Part shown: positions 61,696 to 64,000 of the stretch, one piece after another
Layout: the number at the start of each line of letters is the position of its first letter
How positions within the stretch are numbered: the stretch's first letter is position 1
Position numbers and translations under genes: made by a program
The notes under the pieces: model-generated
What the model saw: the letters and a program-made list of their open reading frames with translations, nothing else
Database searches by the model: none
Told to the model about the DNA's origin: nothing
DNA from: Shewanella pealeana ATCC 700345
Lineage (GTDB): Bacteria; Pseudomonadota; Gammaproteobacteria; Enterobacterales; Shewanellaceae
Assembly (NCBI RefSeq): GCF_000018285.1
Contig: NC_009901.1
Coordinates: forward strand, 5,068,501-5,132,500
Length of the DNA stretch: 64,000 nucleotides
Direction of reading: 5' to 3'

Positions 61696-64000
<2,305 letters not shown>

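Overview
The window looks like a chromosomal segment of a marine gammaproteobacterium, most likely Shewanella or a close relative. This is inferred from family resemblance, not from a search. The clues are an MtnC that starts with the DTAG variant motif, the yibN-secB-gpsA // gpmM-envC-ctp-yibQ block, a bpf/lap-type adhesin secretion operon, an NsrR-type Rrf2 regulator, and several palindromic intergenic repeats. Base composition and codon use look even throughout, and most genes are chromosomal housekeeping or envelope genes.

Layout. 1-3.6 kb: minus-strand MacA/MacB-like exporter (adaptor, ATPase, tandem-type permease cut by the window edge). 3.7-5.5 kb: a small secreted protein and a MltC-like lytic transglycosylase. 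5.5-6.0 kb: an intergenic scar holding a second transglycosylase 3' end and a MITE-like palindromic element. 6.0-13.6 kb: an esterase-fold protein lacking its catalytic residues, mtnC, a membrane protein, a DUF4344-like metalloprotein, two hotdog thioesterases, a mini-GNAT protein and a long-chain acyl-CoA synthetase. 13.9-20.3 kb: two divergent ABC modules around a palindromic operator (GntR-ATPase-permease to the left; secreted TAP-type peptidase, NatA/NatB-like exporter and PspB-like protein to the right). 20.4-23.5 kb: GlxA-type regulator, small membrane protein and chemotaxis receptor. 23.5-24.7 kb: mog with two extra copies of its 3' end. 25.1-27.9 kb: two outer-membrane barrel proteins and an NlpC/P60 lipoprotein. 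28.1 kb: a 52-codon acidic ORF missed by ordinary length cutoffs. 28.5-31.6 kb: a three-gene HlyD/ATPase/permease exporter.

32.2-47.5 kb is one minus-strand operon: a 3333-residue repeat adhesin, type I secretion ATPase, membrane fusion protein, TolC-like channel and OmpA-like lipoprotein, with overlapping or nearly abutting genes. It resembles bpf/lap operons, but the LapG/LapD-type release genes that normally follow are absent, and the adhesin has no visible RTX nonapeptides and no evident LapG-type cleavage site. Upstream of it lie an 11-bp tandem repeat and a LysR gene divergent from a VOC/SnoaL-like pair.

49.8-52.9 kb: an HI0933-like flavoprotein, then an IS1111-type IS110-family element sitting exactly in the loop of a tandem palindromic repeat, so its target and a candidate bridge-RNA region can be read from the sequence. 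53.0-60.8 kb: gpsA, secB, yibN-like, then gpmM, envC-like, ctp, yibQ-like, nsrR and a Cys-cluster protein. 61.0-64.0 kb: the distal end of an rRNA operon on the minus strand (23S, 5S, tRNA-Asp, tandem terminators).

Most notable: (1) the RTX-less, LapG/D-less giant adhesin operon; (2) the IS1111 element in a stem-loop repeat with a readable pre-insertion site; (3) two independent loci where gene 3' ends are repeated in tandem; (4) a pseudo-esterase; (5) the 52-aa ORF with its own terminator.
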